Shown here: in pieces, positions 11,164 to 19,656 of the stretch
How the letters are laid out: each line of letters begins with the position of its first letter
Position numbering within the stretch: position 1 is the stretch's first letter
Position numbers and translations under genes: made by a program
NCBI RefSeq assembly: GCF_921292975.1
Contig: NZ_CAKLCM010000003.1
Coordinates: forward strand, 372,001 to 436,000
DNA from: Vibrio hippocampi
GTDB taxonomy: Bacteria; Pseudomonadota; Gammaproteobacteria; Enterobacterales; Vibrionaceae
Length of the DNA: 64,000 nt
Direction of reading: 5' to 3'
The notes under the pieces: generated by a model
What the model was told of the DNA's origin: nothing
Seen by the model: only the letters and a program-made list of their open reading frames with translations
The model's database searches: none

Positions 11164-11320
11164 TCTAAGATCGCTGTTGTTATAGGTGCTAGGTGCTAGG
11201 TGCTAGGTGCTAGGTGCTAGGTTATAGGCGCTAGGACCCTGTAAAGCTAGAGGGGGCATCCCTAGATCCTAGGACCTAGAGCCTAAAGCCTAGATTTTAA
11301 AACCTAGATTCTAGATTCGA
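11164..11320. repeat. CTAG-rich stretch with heptamer tandem repeat
   Basis: Five perfect tandem copies of TAGGTGC occupy 11183-11217. The next 100 bases are packed with CTAG, CTAGG and CCTAGA words that continue into the last codons of the thioesterase gene. CTAG is normally rare in gammaproteobacteria, so this cluster is compositionally striking. A 7-bp unit would shift frame if it expanded inside a gene, but here it lies beyond the stop codon. Confidence 0.9.
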
Positions 11321-11803
11321 TTTTAGTAGCTTAACGTGAGCTTCCATCTCCTCGCCAATCTCTTGGCGCATTTTCATGAGTTTAATGGCTGACCTTTCTA
11401 AAGTGACATCTTCTTCTGTTTCTGGGACCCATTTAGGTACCTGCGTGGGTTTGCCATGTTCATCGACTGCGACCATGATGACGATACAGTGTGTGGTCAG
11501 TCGATTATTTAACTCTTTTGGATCACTCGCCTGAACGTCAATGGCAATATGCATTGAAGAACTTCCGGTGTAAATCACCTTAGCACTCACTTCGACTAAG
11601 TTACCCACCAAGATAGGCTGCACAAAACGGATACCACCCGCATACACAGTGATGCAATACTTGCCACTCCAAGCGGCAGAACAGGCATAGGCCGCAAGGT
11701 CAATCCATTTCATCACGGCACCACCGTGTACCTTGCCACCAAAGTTCACATCCCCGGGTTCGGCCAAAAAACGTAACGTTACTTCTCTATTATCACGGCC
11801 CAT
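11297..11803 (-). CDS. Acyl-CoA thioesterase, hotdog fold
   Basis: 168 residues. The hotdog domain has N-F-G-G-K-V-H-G-G-A-V-M-K-W-I-D (about 20-36), typical of the YciA/BACH acyl-CoA hydrolase group, followed by the beta-sheet core and a charged C-terminal helix. It hydrolyses acyl-CoA to free acid and CoA in the cytoplasm; chain-length preference is not visible. The C-terminal codons (N-L-E-S-R-F) run into the CTAG-rich repeat, so the tail may have been altered by repeat turnover. Confidence 0.88.
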   Translation of the reverse strand: MGRDNREVTLRFLAEPGDVNFGGKVHGGAVMKWIDLAAYACSAAWSGKYCITVYAGGIRFVQPILVGNLVEVSAKVIYTGSSSMHIAIDVQASDPKELNNRLTTHCIVIMVAVDEHGKPTQVPKWVPETEEDVTLERSAIKLMKMRQEIGEEMEAHVKLLKSNLESRF

Positions 11804-11925
11804 AGTGCTGATTCCTTGTCGTTATGGGTAAATGGTCATGGATAAAACTGAGATAAAGTATGACAAACTTGTAAATCAGATGCTACATTTTGGTGTTAAT
11901 GTGCGATGCTAACGGCTTAACTGCA

Positions 11926-12819
11926 CTAGGCGACAGGAGCAGGAGGCCGTGGAGAAAGCCTCGATAGCTTAATTTGAGACATGATGACCCCACCAATCAC
12001 TAACATCCCGCCAGTAATATGGAAACGCGTGATATGTTCGTTTAAAAAATAACTAGCCAAGATCAGGGTGATCACAGGCAACAGGTTCATGAACATTGCA
12101 CTGCTGTCGGCACCGATCATATCGATCGCTCTTACCCACATGAGTGGTGCGACAATGGAAGCAAAAAGACCAGCGTAGGCAATGAGCGGCACGGAGGCTA
12201 CTGTCGGTAGAGTTTGCTCACTGCTAAATAACATGGGTGTTAACATAACCAGTGCACAAAAACCTTGCATGTAGATGAATACCGAGTTGGGTAGCGGTAA
12301 CTTCCAGCGTTTTAATAACACGCAATATGCCGCATAGGTGATCGCAGCGAAGACCATTAAAATATCGCCTTCGGTAACGGACTGATGAATAAAAAACAGC
12401 ACATTACCTTGGCCAAGCATATAGGCAAGACCGAATAAAGAGATCAAACCACCAATAATACTCAGAGCAGAAATGCGCTTACCGAGCAGCGGTACAGAGA
12501 GGAACACACTCAGTAGTGGTACGAGAGAAGAAGTGAGCGCCATGTTAGAGGCGGTTGTCGTTAAGGCGGCAAAATATCCCAGAGATTGGTTTAGCACCAT
12601 ACCTAATAGCGCCAAAAAAGCGATTTTATTGATATTGTGGCGAATAACGCTTCTGTAGGTGTTCACTTTTCTTAGACAAAACGGTGTCATTACCAAGATA
12701 GCAACGAACCAGCGATAAAAGCTCATCGCACTGGGTTCGATAGACGTTGCGGCTAGTTTGCTGACGATAGCGTTACCGCTCCAGATTAGAACGGTAAAAA
12801 ATGCGAACAGGTACGCCAT
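11926..12819 (-). CDS. EamA/DMT-family transporter
   Basis: About 297 residues from the ATG at 12819, which puts the first membrane helix (A-Y-L-F-A-F-F-T-V-L-I-W-S-G-N-A-I) at the very N-terminus as in the family; the frame stays open 19 codons further upstream. Ten predicted membrane helices form two EamA repeats. Members export amino acids, metabolites or drugs. The gene is divergent from the AraC regulator at 13181, with an inverted-repeat element between them, so local regulation is plausible but not shown. Confidence 0.88.
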   Translation of the reverse strand: MAYLFAFFTVLIWSGNAIVSKLAATSIEPSAMSFYRWFVAILVMTPFCLRKVNTYRSVIRHNINKIAFLALLGMVLNQSLGYFAALTTTASNMALTSSLVPLLSVFLSVPLLGKRISALSIIGGLISLFGLAYMLGQGNVLFFIHQSVTEGDILMVFAAITYAAYCVLLKRWKLPLPNSVFIYMQGFCALVMLTPMLFSSEQTLPTVASVPLIAYAGLFASIVAPLMWVRAIDMIGADSSAMFMNLLPVITLILASYFLNEHITRFHITGGMLVIGGVIMSQIKLSRLSPRPPAPVA

Positions 12820-12867
12820 TTTTGATCTCACGAGGGAAAGGAATTGAGCGATAGTGTCGCAGGTTGT

Positions 12868-13132
12868 TATACCCAAGTCACCTCAAAATGCGAGGTTCAG
12901 CGAGATTTGCTTGGTTTGTGGACAAGGCAACGACTCGAAGATTTAGTGGTTCTAAATAGAGAGTCGTTAACGCCGGCCACGAGCCAAGCAAACTCGCCCG
13001 AAGGGAGGTCCTAGATGACTTTATCTCGGCGTCAAATATGCTTGAAAGGATTCACCATTCCTTCACATCTTTTCCTTGATATAAAGTCATCTAGGACCTC
13101 TGAACTCTGCATTTTGAGGTGACTTGGGTATA
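12868..13132. mobile_element. 265-bp inverted-repeat element, copy 1 (MITE-like)
   Basis: The element is bounded by perfect 24-bp terminal inverted repeats beginning TATACCCAAGTCACCTC. Inside is a second inverted pair around AGGTCCTAGATGACTTTAT. A copy of the same length and opposite orientation lies at 43421-43685. It has no coding capacity. The ends are TA-rich (TATA), so a TA target duplication is possible but cannot be separated from the repeat itself. Confidence 0.88.
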
Positions 13133-13180
13133 TAATAATAGATATCGGTAAAGCGACATTAGAAGTGATAGGAAGACAAA

Positions 13181-13972
13181 TTGCGAAAAAAAAATACCAA
13201 TCTTCACCCCTCATTAACCATAAACACCATGCCGTCCGATGTGTTTATGAATTTTGATGCCTTTTTATCCAATACAGAAACCAGACAACATAGTCACCCA
13301 TGGGGACAGGTGCAGTTAATCAGCGGTGGTATTTTGGAGATGGAAGCGCAGGACACACGATTTTTGGCTCCGCCTCATTTGGCGATATGGGTGCCATCGG
13401 GCGTGATGCACCGAAGTTATAATCGCAAGCCACTACAATATTGTTCGTTAAATATTGCCCACCATCTTACCGATACATTTCCTAAGACAACCAGTCTGAT
13501 AAAAGTGCCGGCGATTGTTTCCGCTATTATTGAAGATTTCCGTGGGCGAGAGATCAATGTGGCGCATAGTGAAAAAGACCAGCGCTTGGTACAGGTGTTG
13601 CTCGATCAATTAGCAGAGCAATCAGAACAACATCACTTTCTACCGTCGAGTAAAAACAAATACCTAGCCCCAATCCTGTTAGCGATTGAAGATGATCCCA
13701 CTAACGACGTTTCGCTCAAACAATGGGCCGAAAAAGTCCACACCACTGAGCGCACTTTGGCGCGTTATTGCCAAAGCGAACTTGGAATGAGTTTCACCGA
13801 ATGGCGCTTAAGAGTACGCTATTTGTACTCGATGGATCTTTTACGCAGCGGGCAGTCGGTAAAAGAGGTGGCATTTACACTTGGTTACAATCAAGCCAGC
13901 CCATTCATTGCCATGTTTAAAAAATACTCCGGTTCAACGCCAGAACAGTACAAAAATCGATTATTTGAGTGA
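13181..13972 (+). CDS. AraC-family transcriptional regulator
   Basis: 263 residues from a TTG at 13181 with AGGA 9 bases upstream; the ATG at 13229 is an alternative. An N-terminal cupin-like domain (T-R-Q-H-S-H-P-W-G-Q-V-Q-L and P-P-H-L-A-I-W-V-P) precedes two C-terminal helix-turn-helix motifs, with V-K-E-V-A-F-T-L-G-Y-N-Q-A-S-P-F-I-A-M-F-K-K-Y-S-G as the second. This domain order is typical of AraC regulators that sense small molecules. Divergent from the EamA transporter, which it may control. Confidence 0.9.
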   Translation: MRKKNTNLHPSLTINTMPSDVFMNFDAFLSNTETRQHSHPWGQVQLISGGILEMEAQDTRFLAPPHLAIWVPSGVMHRSYNRKPLQYCSLNIAHHLTDTFPKTTSLIKVPAIVSAIIEDFRGREINVAHSEKDQRLVQVLLDQLAEQSEQHHFLPSSKNKYLAPILLAIEDDPTNDVSLKQWAEKVHTTERTLARYCQSELGMSFTEWRLRVRYLYSMDLLRSGQSVKEVAFTLGYNQASPFIAMFKKYSGSTPEQYKNRLFE

Positions 13973-14163
13973 TTTGTCAGCAGTTACGACTAACCGTTAA
14001 CCTGTGTAATAGTTGTGTCAAACTCAATCGCTTATTGGTTACGGTCACAAAACCGTGTAAAAAAATCGGGGGCTAGTCGCTTTCTGAGGCACTATTGTAT
14101 TACAATAAGGCATACTTTGTATTTGTTCCCCTAAACACTACGTATTTTACACGGGAGTTCGTA

Positions 14164-16242
14164 ATGAGTGACAATAAATCGCTAGACGCTATTAGAGCGA
14201 TTAAATTGGAGAATGACACGTCAGCAGGAAACCTTGTTGATCTGTTACCTATCGAAGTGCAAAAGAGAGACTTTGACCTGTCTTTCCTAGATAACCTATC
14301 TGAAGCACGTCCACGCCTACTTATCCAGTCAGAAGACCTCGCTGAGTTTAAAGCGAAAGTTAAAGCAGATGACTCTTTCTGCATGTTTGATGACTTCTTC
14401 AACAACTCAACTAAGAAATTCTTAGATACAGCTCCGTATGAAGAACCACAACCGTACCCAGAAGAAACGGTAGGCAAAGCATCACTATGGCGTCCTTACT
14501 GGCGTCAAATGTACGTTGATTGCCAAATGGCAATGAACGCAACACGTAACCTAGCGATCGCGGGTATCGTGAAAGATGATGAAGAGCTTATCGCTAAAGC
14601 AAAAGCTTGGACTTTGAAACTGGCAACTTACGATCCAGATGGCGTAACGTCTCGTGGTTACAACGATGAAGCGGCATTCCGCGTTATCGCTGCAATGGCT
14701 TGGGGTTACGACTGGCTACACGCTTATTTCTCTGAAGAAGAGCTAGCAACTGTTCGTACTGCACTGGTTACTCGTCTTGACGAAATCATGCACCACCTAA
14801 AAGTGACGGTTGATCTACTAGAAAACCCACTAAACAGCCACGGTGTACGTTCTATCAGTTCTGCGGTTGTACCAACTTGTATCGCGCTATTCCACGATCA
14901 CCCGAAAGCGGGCGAGTACCTTGCGTACGCGATGGAATACTACGCAGTTCACTACCCACCATGGGGCGGTGAAGACGGTGGTTGGGCAGAAGGTCCAGAC
15001 TACTGGAATACGCAAACAGCATTCCTAGGCGAAGCTTTCGACCTAATGAAGAGCTACACTGGCGTTAACCTGTTCAACAAGACGTTCTATGAGAACACGG
15101 GTGACTTCCCACTATACTGCATGCCTGTTCACTCTAAGCGCGCAAGCTTCTGTGACCAGTCATCAATCGGAGACTTCCCTGGTCTAAAACTGGCTTACAA
15201 CATCAAGCACTATGCGGGTGTTAACCAGAAGCCAGAGTATGTTTGGTACTACAACCAACTGAAAGGTCGTGATACTGAAGCACATACTAAGTTCTATAAC
15301 TACGGTTGGTGGGACTTTGGCTACGACGATCTTCGCTTCAACATCCTTTGGGATGCGCCAGAAGAGCAAGCACCTTCAAACGATCCACTATTGAAAGTGT
15401 TCCCAATCACAGGTTGGGCGGCGTTCCACAACAAGATGTGTGAGCGTGATGAGCACATTCACATGGTTTACAAGTGCAGCCCGTTTGGTTCTATCAGTCA
15501 CTCTCACGGTGACCAGAACGCATTCACGCTACACGCATTTGGTGAGACGCTTGCTTCTATCACTGGTTACTACGGTGGTTTCGGTGTGGACATGCACATT
15601 AAATGGCGTCGTCACACGTTCTCTAAAAACCTTCCACTGTTTGGTGGTAAAGGTCAGTACGGTGAGAACAAAAACACTAAATACGAAGGTCACCAAGATC
15701 GTTTCTGTATTGAAGCGGGCGGTAACATCACAGATTTCGATACCGAGTCTGATGTTAAATTCGTTGAAGGTGATGCAACGGCATCTTACAAATACTTCAC
15801 TCCTGAAATCGAATCATACAAGCGTAAGATTTGGTTTGTGAAGGGTAAAGTGTTTGTAATGCAAGACAAGGCTTCTTTCACTGAAGAGAAAGACCTAACT
15901 TGGCTAATGCACACGACTTTCGGTACCGAATGTGCTGACAAGTCTTTCGCAATCCAAGGCGAAAAAGCCAACCTAAATGTTTCTTTCATCAACGAAAGTG
16001 CAGACAACATCCTTTCAGTTAAGAATGTTGAAGGTTTCGGTGAAGTAGACCCTTATGAGTTTGAGGATCTAGAAATTCACCGCCATGTTGAAACTGAGTT
16101 TAAAGCGGCTAAACAACACAACATCCTAACGCTTCTTGTTCCAAACAAGAACGAAGGTGAGCAAGTTGAAGTTGCCCACAAACTGGTTGGCAACACGCTT
16201 GAGCTAACGGTTGACGGCGAAACAGTGACGATTGAACTGTAA
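14164..16242 (+). CDS. Heparinase II/III-type polysaccharide lyase with DUF4962-like N-terminus
   Basis: 692 residues from the ATG at 14164 (GGGAG 7 bases upstream); the frame extends 69 bp further without a ribosome site. The N-terminus R-P-R-L-L-I-Q-S-E-D-L-A-E-F-K resembles the opening of DUF4962/heparinase toroid domains. A helical (alpha/alpha) region follows with N-S-H-G-V-R-S, then a beta-sandwich with S-H-S-H-G-D-Q-N-A-F-T-L-H-A-F-G-E (about 440-457), the usual heparinase II/III block. No signal peptide, so it probably splits imported oligosaccharides (oligoalginate or other uronates) in the cytoplasm. Codon use is strongly biased (CGT, GGT, AAC), suggesting high expression. Substrate unproven. 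Confidence 0.75.
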   Translation: MSDNKSLDAIRAIKLENDTSAGNLVDLLPIEVQKRDFDLSFLDNLSEARPRLLIQSEDLAEFKAKVKADDSFCMFDDFFNNSTKKFLDTAPYEEPQPYPEETVGKASLWRPYWRQMYVDCQMAMNATRNLAIAGIVKDDEELIAKAKAWTLKLATYDPDGVTSRGYNDEAAFRVIAAMAWGYDWLHAYFSEEELATVRTALVTRLDEIMHHLKVTVDLLENPLNSHGVRSISSAVVPTCIALFHDHPKAGEYLAYAMEYYAVHYPPWGGEDGGWAEGPDYWNTQTAFLGEAFDLMKSYTGVNLFNKTFYENTGDFPLYCMPVHSKRASFCDQSSIGDFPGLKLAYNIKHYAGVNQKPEYVWYYNQLKGRDTEAHTKFYNYGWWDFGYDDLRFNILWDAPEEQAPSNDPLLKVFPITGWAAFHNKMCERDEHIHMVYKCSPFGSISHSHGDQNAFTLHAFGETLASITGYYGGFGVDMHIKWRRHTFSKNLPLFGGKGQYGENKNTKYEGHQDRFCIEAGGNITDFDTESDVKFVEGDATASYKYFTPEIESYKRKIWFVKGKVFVMQDKASFTEEKDLTWLMHTTFGTECADKSFAIQGEKANLNVSFINESADNILSVKNVEGFGEVDPYEFEDLEIHRHVETEFKAAKQHNILTLLVPNKNEGEQVEVAHKLVGNTLELTVDGETVTIEL

Positions 16243-16262
16243 TCGCAAACGATAGTGATAAA

Positions 16263-16296
16263 AGCCCCTAGATAGCGATATCTAGGGGCTTTTTTA
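16263..16296 (+). terminator. Rho-independent terminator of the lyase gene
   Basis: A 12-bp stem (AGCCCCTAGATA / TATCTAGGGGCT) with a 4-base loop is followed by a T-run. Confidence 0.93.
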
Positions 16297-16521
16297 GTTT
16301 AAAGAGACGTATTTAACTCGTTTTGTTTTGACAACTAAATCGGCGGGTAGCTTGGGTATATACGTTATAGATATGGGTATATACATTATAGATAGCTTAC
16401 CTATTAGTGTCTCGAATTTGATAAGTCGCATATATAATATTCTCTGATATCTTGCTTAGGTTTATCCGGTATATACAATGACGTAAAGATACCAGGATGG
16501 AATTTAATATAGGGATATTGT

Positions 16522-17535
16522 ATGTGGATAAATAATCTAAAGGTGTTTGCTGCATTTGCGGTTATTATGCTCCATGTTGCGGCTGGATTTGTTACAGGAT
16601 TAGACGTTTCGAATCCAGAGGTATCAGTGCATAATTGGTGGGCAGGGAATATTTTTGAATCGACCACTCGCTGGTGTGTTCCCTTGTTTATCATGATCAG
16701 TGGTTACTTTCTTTTAAATAAGGACGAGTCACCATCCACCTTTTTTAAGAAACGGCTAAGTAGAGTACTAATCCCCTTATTGTTTTGGTCGCTGTTCTTT
16801 AGTGTGTGGACGATCTTGAAGTATCATGTTGTTTATGATGATGTTGCCAGTGCACCAAAGGCGCTCGTGAAAGCTTGGATACTGGGCAAGCCCTATGTCC
16901 ATCTTTGGTACTTGTTTATGATTCCTTTTTTGTACCTTATTACGCCCATTCTAAGGACACTATTTAATAATCTATCGAGGCATGAGCTTTTTGTTTTTAT
17001 TCTGTTCAATTTTGCTCTAACTATTCTCAATAGCTTGGCAACGAGTGTTTTCTCTTATCTTGATATGAACGCCAAACTCAGTTTATTTACCAATAACTTT
17101 TTGATGTATATTGGTTACTATTGCTTAGGAGGCTATATTGCTAAGTATGATGTAAAGGTGAATTCAATACTTAGTACTATCGTTTTAATTACTGCCTGGA
17201 GTCTGGCGATTTTTGGTAAGTATTTCCTAGTCACCGGCTATTTTCATTCAAACAATAGTATTAGCACGATTCTGTCATCAGTCGCCCTGTTTTTCTTAAT
17301 CCAAACGTTTTGTGACCGAGATTTTAAGTTTAGTTCCTTTGCCAAGCTCAGTTTTGGTATCTACCTAGTACATCCTATCTTCCTAGATATTTTATCGTTT
17401 GCGGGACGAAGTTGGCTGTTAGATAGAATGGATATCTATATTTATATTCCGTTGGCAAGTGTGATGGTGTTTCTGCTTTCTTATGCCGTCGCGTTGAGTT
17501 TTAGCAAGAGCCGATATTTGAGTCGCTGTATTTAA
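16522..17535 (+). CDS. Acyltransferase 3 family membrane protein
   Basis: 337 residues and about ten membrane helices. The N-terminal W-I-N-N-L-K-V-F-A-A-F-A-V-I-M-L-H-V places the conserved His in the first helix. The R-W-C-V-P-L-F-I-M-I-S-G-Y-F-L-L block is diagnostic of acyltransferase family 3 (WecH/OafA type). Such proteins O-acetylate or succinylate surface sugars. It stands alone, 5 kb ahead of the exopolysaccharide operon, so modification of that polymer is possible but unproven. The region before it has AT-rich TATATA words and a remnant GGGTATATA repeat. Confidence 0.88.
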   Translation: MWINNLKVFAAFAVIMLHVAAGFVTGLDVSNPEVSVHNWWAGNIFESTTRWCVPLFIMISGYFLLNKDESPSTFFKKRLSRVLIPLLFWSLFFSVWTILKYHVVYDDVASAPKALVKAWILGKPYVHLWYLFMIPFLYLITPILRTLFNNLSRHELFVFILFNFALTILNSLATSVFSYLDMNAKLSLFTNNFLMYIGYYCLGGYIAKYDVKVNSILSTIVLITAWSLAIFGKYFLVTGYFHSNNSISTILSSVALFFLIQTFCDRDFKFSSFAKLSFGIYLVHPIFLDILSFAGRSWLLDRMDIYIYIPLASVMVFLLSYAVALSFSKSRYLSRCI

Positions 17536-17569
17536 AGGATACCGATACCCAAATTGACGGTATTTAGGT

Positions 17570-17593
17570 AAAACGCCCTTGATCGGGCGTTTT
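17570..17593 (+). terminator. Rho-independent terminator
   Basis: Stem AAAACGCCC / GGGCGTTTT with a TTGATC-type loop, lying between the acyltransferase and a convergent gene. It may serve both strands. Confidence 0.85.
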
Positions 17594-17622
17594 CTGAGCG
17601 TAACGAGTTATGAAGTCGCGGC

Positions 17623-18162
17623 TCAATTAAACCACTTCTCGAATAGGCGCATCAATAGCGACCGTTTTGGTCGAGTGGATTCATATTGTCGAATCCCTAA
17701 GTAGTAACTTTGGTTGAATGCAGTACGTGAGGTCTCGATGTCCTGTTGAGTCAATTGTGCAATCAATTCACTGCACTGGCGAGCATGATCGTTCGCTAGA
17801 CTATAATCCATGCCCAATAAACCCTGAATGTACAACCAGATATGAGTGACTAAAACCAGTTCTACGACTTGTTCAAGTTTAAAGCGAGATCCATGGTCTC
17901 TACCCAAGTGTTGCTCAAAGGTCTGCTGCATGGTTTGGATCTGCTCAGAGTGTCGCGATAACACGCTGACAGCGTCAATATTGAGTTTGGTAAACAGACC
18001 TAAAAGAGTTTGATGTACCGATGAATCTGGCTTGTTGCTGCGAGTCGCGACGAAGGTGGTATTGTTACGCTCGCAGACTTGCAATAAAAGTTTCTGATGT
18101 TCAGCTACATACGCTAACTCAACGACTCCCAAATTCCTCAAGGCTTGCTCTAAGGGAGTCAT
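17623..18162 (-). CDS. Hypothetical protein downstream of YaeQ
   Basis: 179 residues, mostly helical with many Leu and Gln; no signal peptide and no catalytic motif seen. It overlaps the yaeQ stop by 4 bp, so the two are co-translated. Function not recognised. Normal codon use argues that it is a real gene. Confidence 0.7.
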   Translation of the reverse strand: MTPLEQALRNLGVVELAYVAEHQKLLLQVCERNNTTFVATRSNKPDSSVHQTLLGLFTKLNIDAVSVLSRHSEQIQTMQQTFEQHLGRDHGSRFKLEQVVELVLVTHIWLYIQGLLGMDYSLANDHARQCSELIAQLTQQDIETSRTAFNQSYYLGIRQYESTRPKRSLLMRLFEKWFN

Positions 18163-18695
18163 TTTTGTTGTAATGCTTCAAAGGTGACTTCAACAGAGCC
18201 TGCATCCCCGTCGACAAACAGCGAATTGCCAGTAATCATTACTGAAAGATCCATGGTTCGATTCACTAAGCTGGCAAGCTGCTCAATAGCGTCGCTGTTT
18301 AAACGATAGATATCCGCATCAAGAAAACCAAACTTACCACTATTTTGCTGCCACCAGACGTCGCTTTTGCTGTTAAAGCTGTAGACTTTGACCGCTTTGG
18401 CAAGGCGAGTGGATTTTTTCACTCTATCCACATCAGGTTCGCCTACATCGATCCACTCAATAATTTGATCATCCAAAGATTTTTGCCAAATATCAGGTTC
18501 TTCGATGGAAGAGAGCCCCTTAGTGAATTGCAATTCTTGCGACGCATTGAGGCAGAAAGCCATTAGCCTAGCCATCATACGAGGATGATTTTCTGATGGG
18601 TGCAGGGCGACAGTCAGGTTGAAAGAATCGTAGTAGTCACGGTTCATGTCAGTGAGCGCAAGGCGGAATTTATAGATTGTTGGTTTGAGTGCCAT
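18159..18695 (-). CDS. yaeQ: YaeQ family protein
   Basis: 178 residues, the usual family length. It begins M-A-L-K-P-T-I-Y-K-F-R-L-A-L-T-D-M-N-R, has H-P-S-E-N-H-P-R-M-M-A-R-L-M-A-F, and continues with the E-P-D-I-W-Q-K and I-D-V-G-E-P-D motifs. YaeQ has a PD-(D/E)xK nuclease-like fold, and the E-P-D and related acidic residues fit that core. The cellular role is unresolved in the literature I know. First gene of a two-gene operon. Confidence 0.93.
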   Translation of the reverse strand: MALKPTIYKFRLALTDMNRDYYDSFNLTVALHPSENHPRMMARLMAFCLNASQELQFTKGLSSIEEPDIWQKSLDDQIIEWIDVGEPDVDRVKKSTRLAKAVKVYSFNSKSDVWWQQNSGKFGFLDADIYRLNSDAIEQLASLVNRTMDLSVMITGNSLFVDGDAGSVEVTFEALQQK

Positions 18696-18783
18696 AGTAG
18701 GTCCGTGGATTAAATAGTAGGTTCGTCAATTAATAAGTTGGCTTGATAAAAGTGAAATCAAGCGCTGAGAATCCAGTTTGTTC

Positions 18784-18832
18784 TATACCCAAGTTACCTC
18801 TGAACTCTGCATCTTGAGGTAACTTGGGTATA
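18784..18832. repeat. 49-bp short form of the TATACCCAAGT element
   Basis: Left arm TATACCCAAGTTACCTC joins directly to the last 30 bases of the long element. This is what deletion between the two internal ACCTC words of the 265-bp form would give. It lies between YaeQ and the cold-shock gene. Confidence 0.85.
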
Positions 18833-18880
18833 TCATACGTTGTTACTGGGAGAAAGGTATAGTTGTGGCGACGGAATGAT

Positions 18881-18910
18881 AAAAAAGTAGCCAGCTAAGG
18901 AGCTGGCTAC
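18881..18910 (-). terminator. Rho-independent terminator of the cold-shock gene
   Basis: Stem GTAGCCAGCT / AGCTGGCTAC with a 4-base loop. On the minus strand it is followed by TTTTTT, about 100 bases after the cold-shock stop codon. Confidence 0.88.
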
Positions 18911-19013
18911 GGAGGGTCTTAAGCGTTTTAAGCCGATTCTGGCTGCAATGTACAATTACTGATCAAAATAATAGGTCAATTACAATACCCACATCCAGTC
19001 ACTTTGTTATTAA

Positions 19014-19223
19014 TTAAACAATCGTGATTTCTTCAGCTTGTGGACCTTTTTGACCTTGGGTTACCTTAAAGGCAACTTGCTGACCTTCAGCAAGAGTGCG
19101 GAAACCATCTGCTTTGATGTTGCTGAAGTGAGCGAACACGTCAGGACCATTCTCTTGTTGAATAAAACCAAAGCCTTTAGTTTCGTTAAACCATTTTACT
19201 GTGCCAGTAACTGTGTTAGACAT
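19014..19223 (-). CDS. Cold-shock protein (CspA family)
   Basis: 69 residues forming one cold-shock domain with both RNA-binding motifs: K-G-F-G-F-I (RNP1) and D-V-F-A-H-F (RNP2). It starts with [12 protein letters not shown], as CspA/E proteins do. An RNA chaperone. The ribosome site TAGGA lies 8 bases upstream. Which Csp paralogue it is cannot be decided here. Confidence 0.96.
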   Translation of the reverse strand: MSNTVTGTVKWFNETKGFGFIQQENGPDVFAHFSNIKADGFRTLAEGQQVAFKVTQGQKGPQAEEITIV

Positions 19224-19656
19224 ATTTTTTCCTAAATTATCTTTTTTGTATCTTATGTGCCGCTTGGGCTGTCATAGCATGGAATGGTCACTTGCTATTG
19301 CGTTCAACACGATGGCAGAATTTACTAAATTCAACGATAGCATTTGTTCACAATGGAGCGTTATCCCTAGCCAAGAATTAATATAAGATACTGACGTATG
19401 AAGTCAATGATATGCAATAAAGTGAATTGGGAATATTTGAAGTTTAACCCGTTTTTTGAATAAAGATTAAACAATACATAGAAATGTCATTATTTATCTA
19501 GAAATTACACAATAAGCAACTCTTTGATAACTATTTGATTTTTATTATATTTGTATGATTTTTTCTCATTAGTGTCAAGTTACTGTAAATTTGCAACAAG
19601 ATGTTAGCTTGCATAGAAAATGTCGTTCGTTATTTGTGATCCAGCACGGATCAATT
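19224..19656 (-). promoter_or_regulatory. Upstream and leader region of the cold-shock gene
   Basis: This 430-bp gap has no supported gene. It is AT-rich towards 19440-19580. Cold-shock genes of this family often carry long structured leaders, and the space allows one, but no cold box or promoter could be placed with confidence. Confidence 0.35.
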
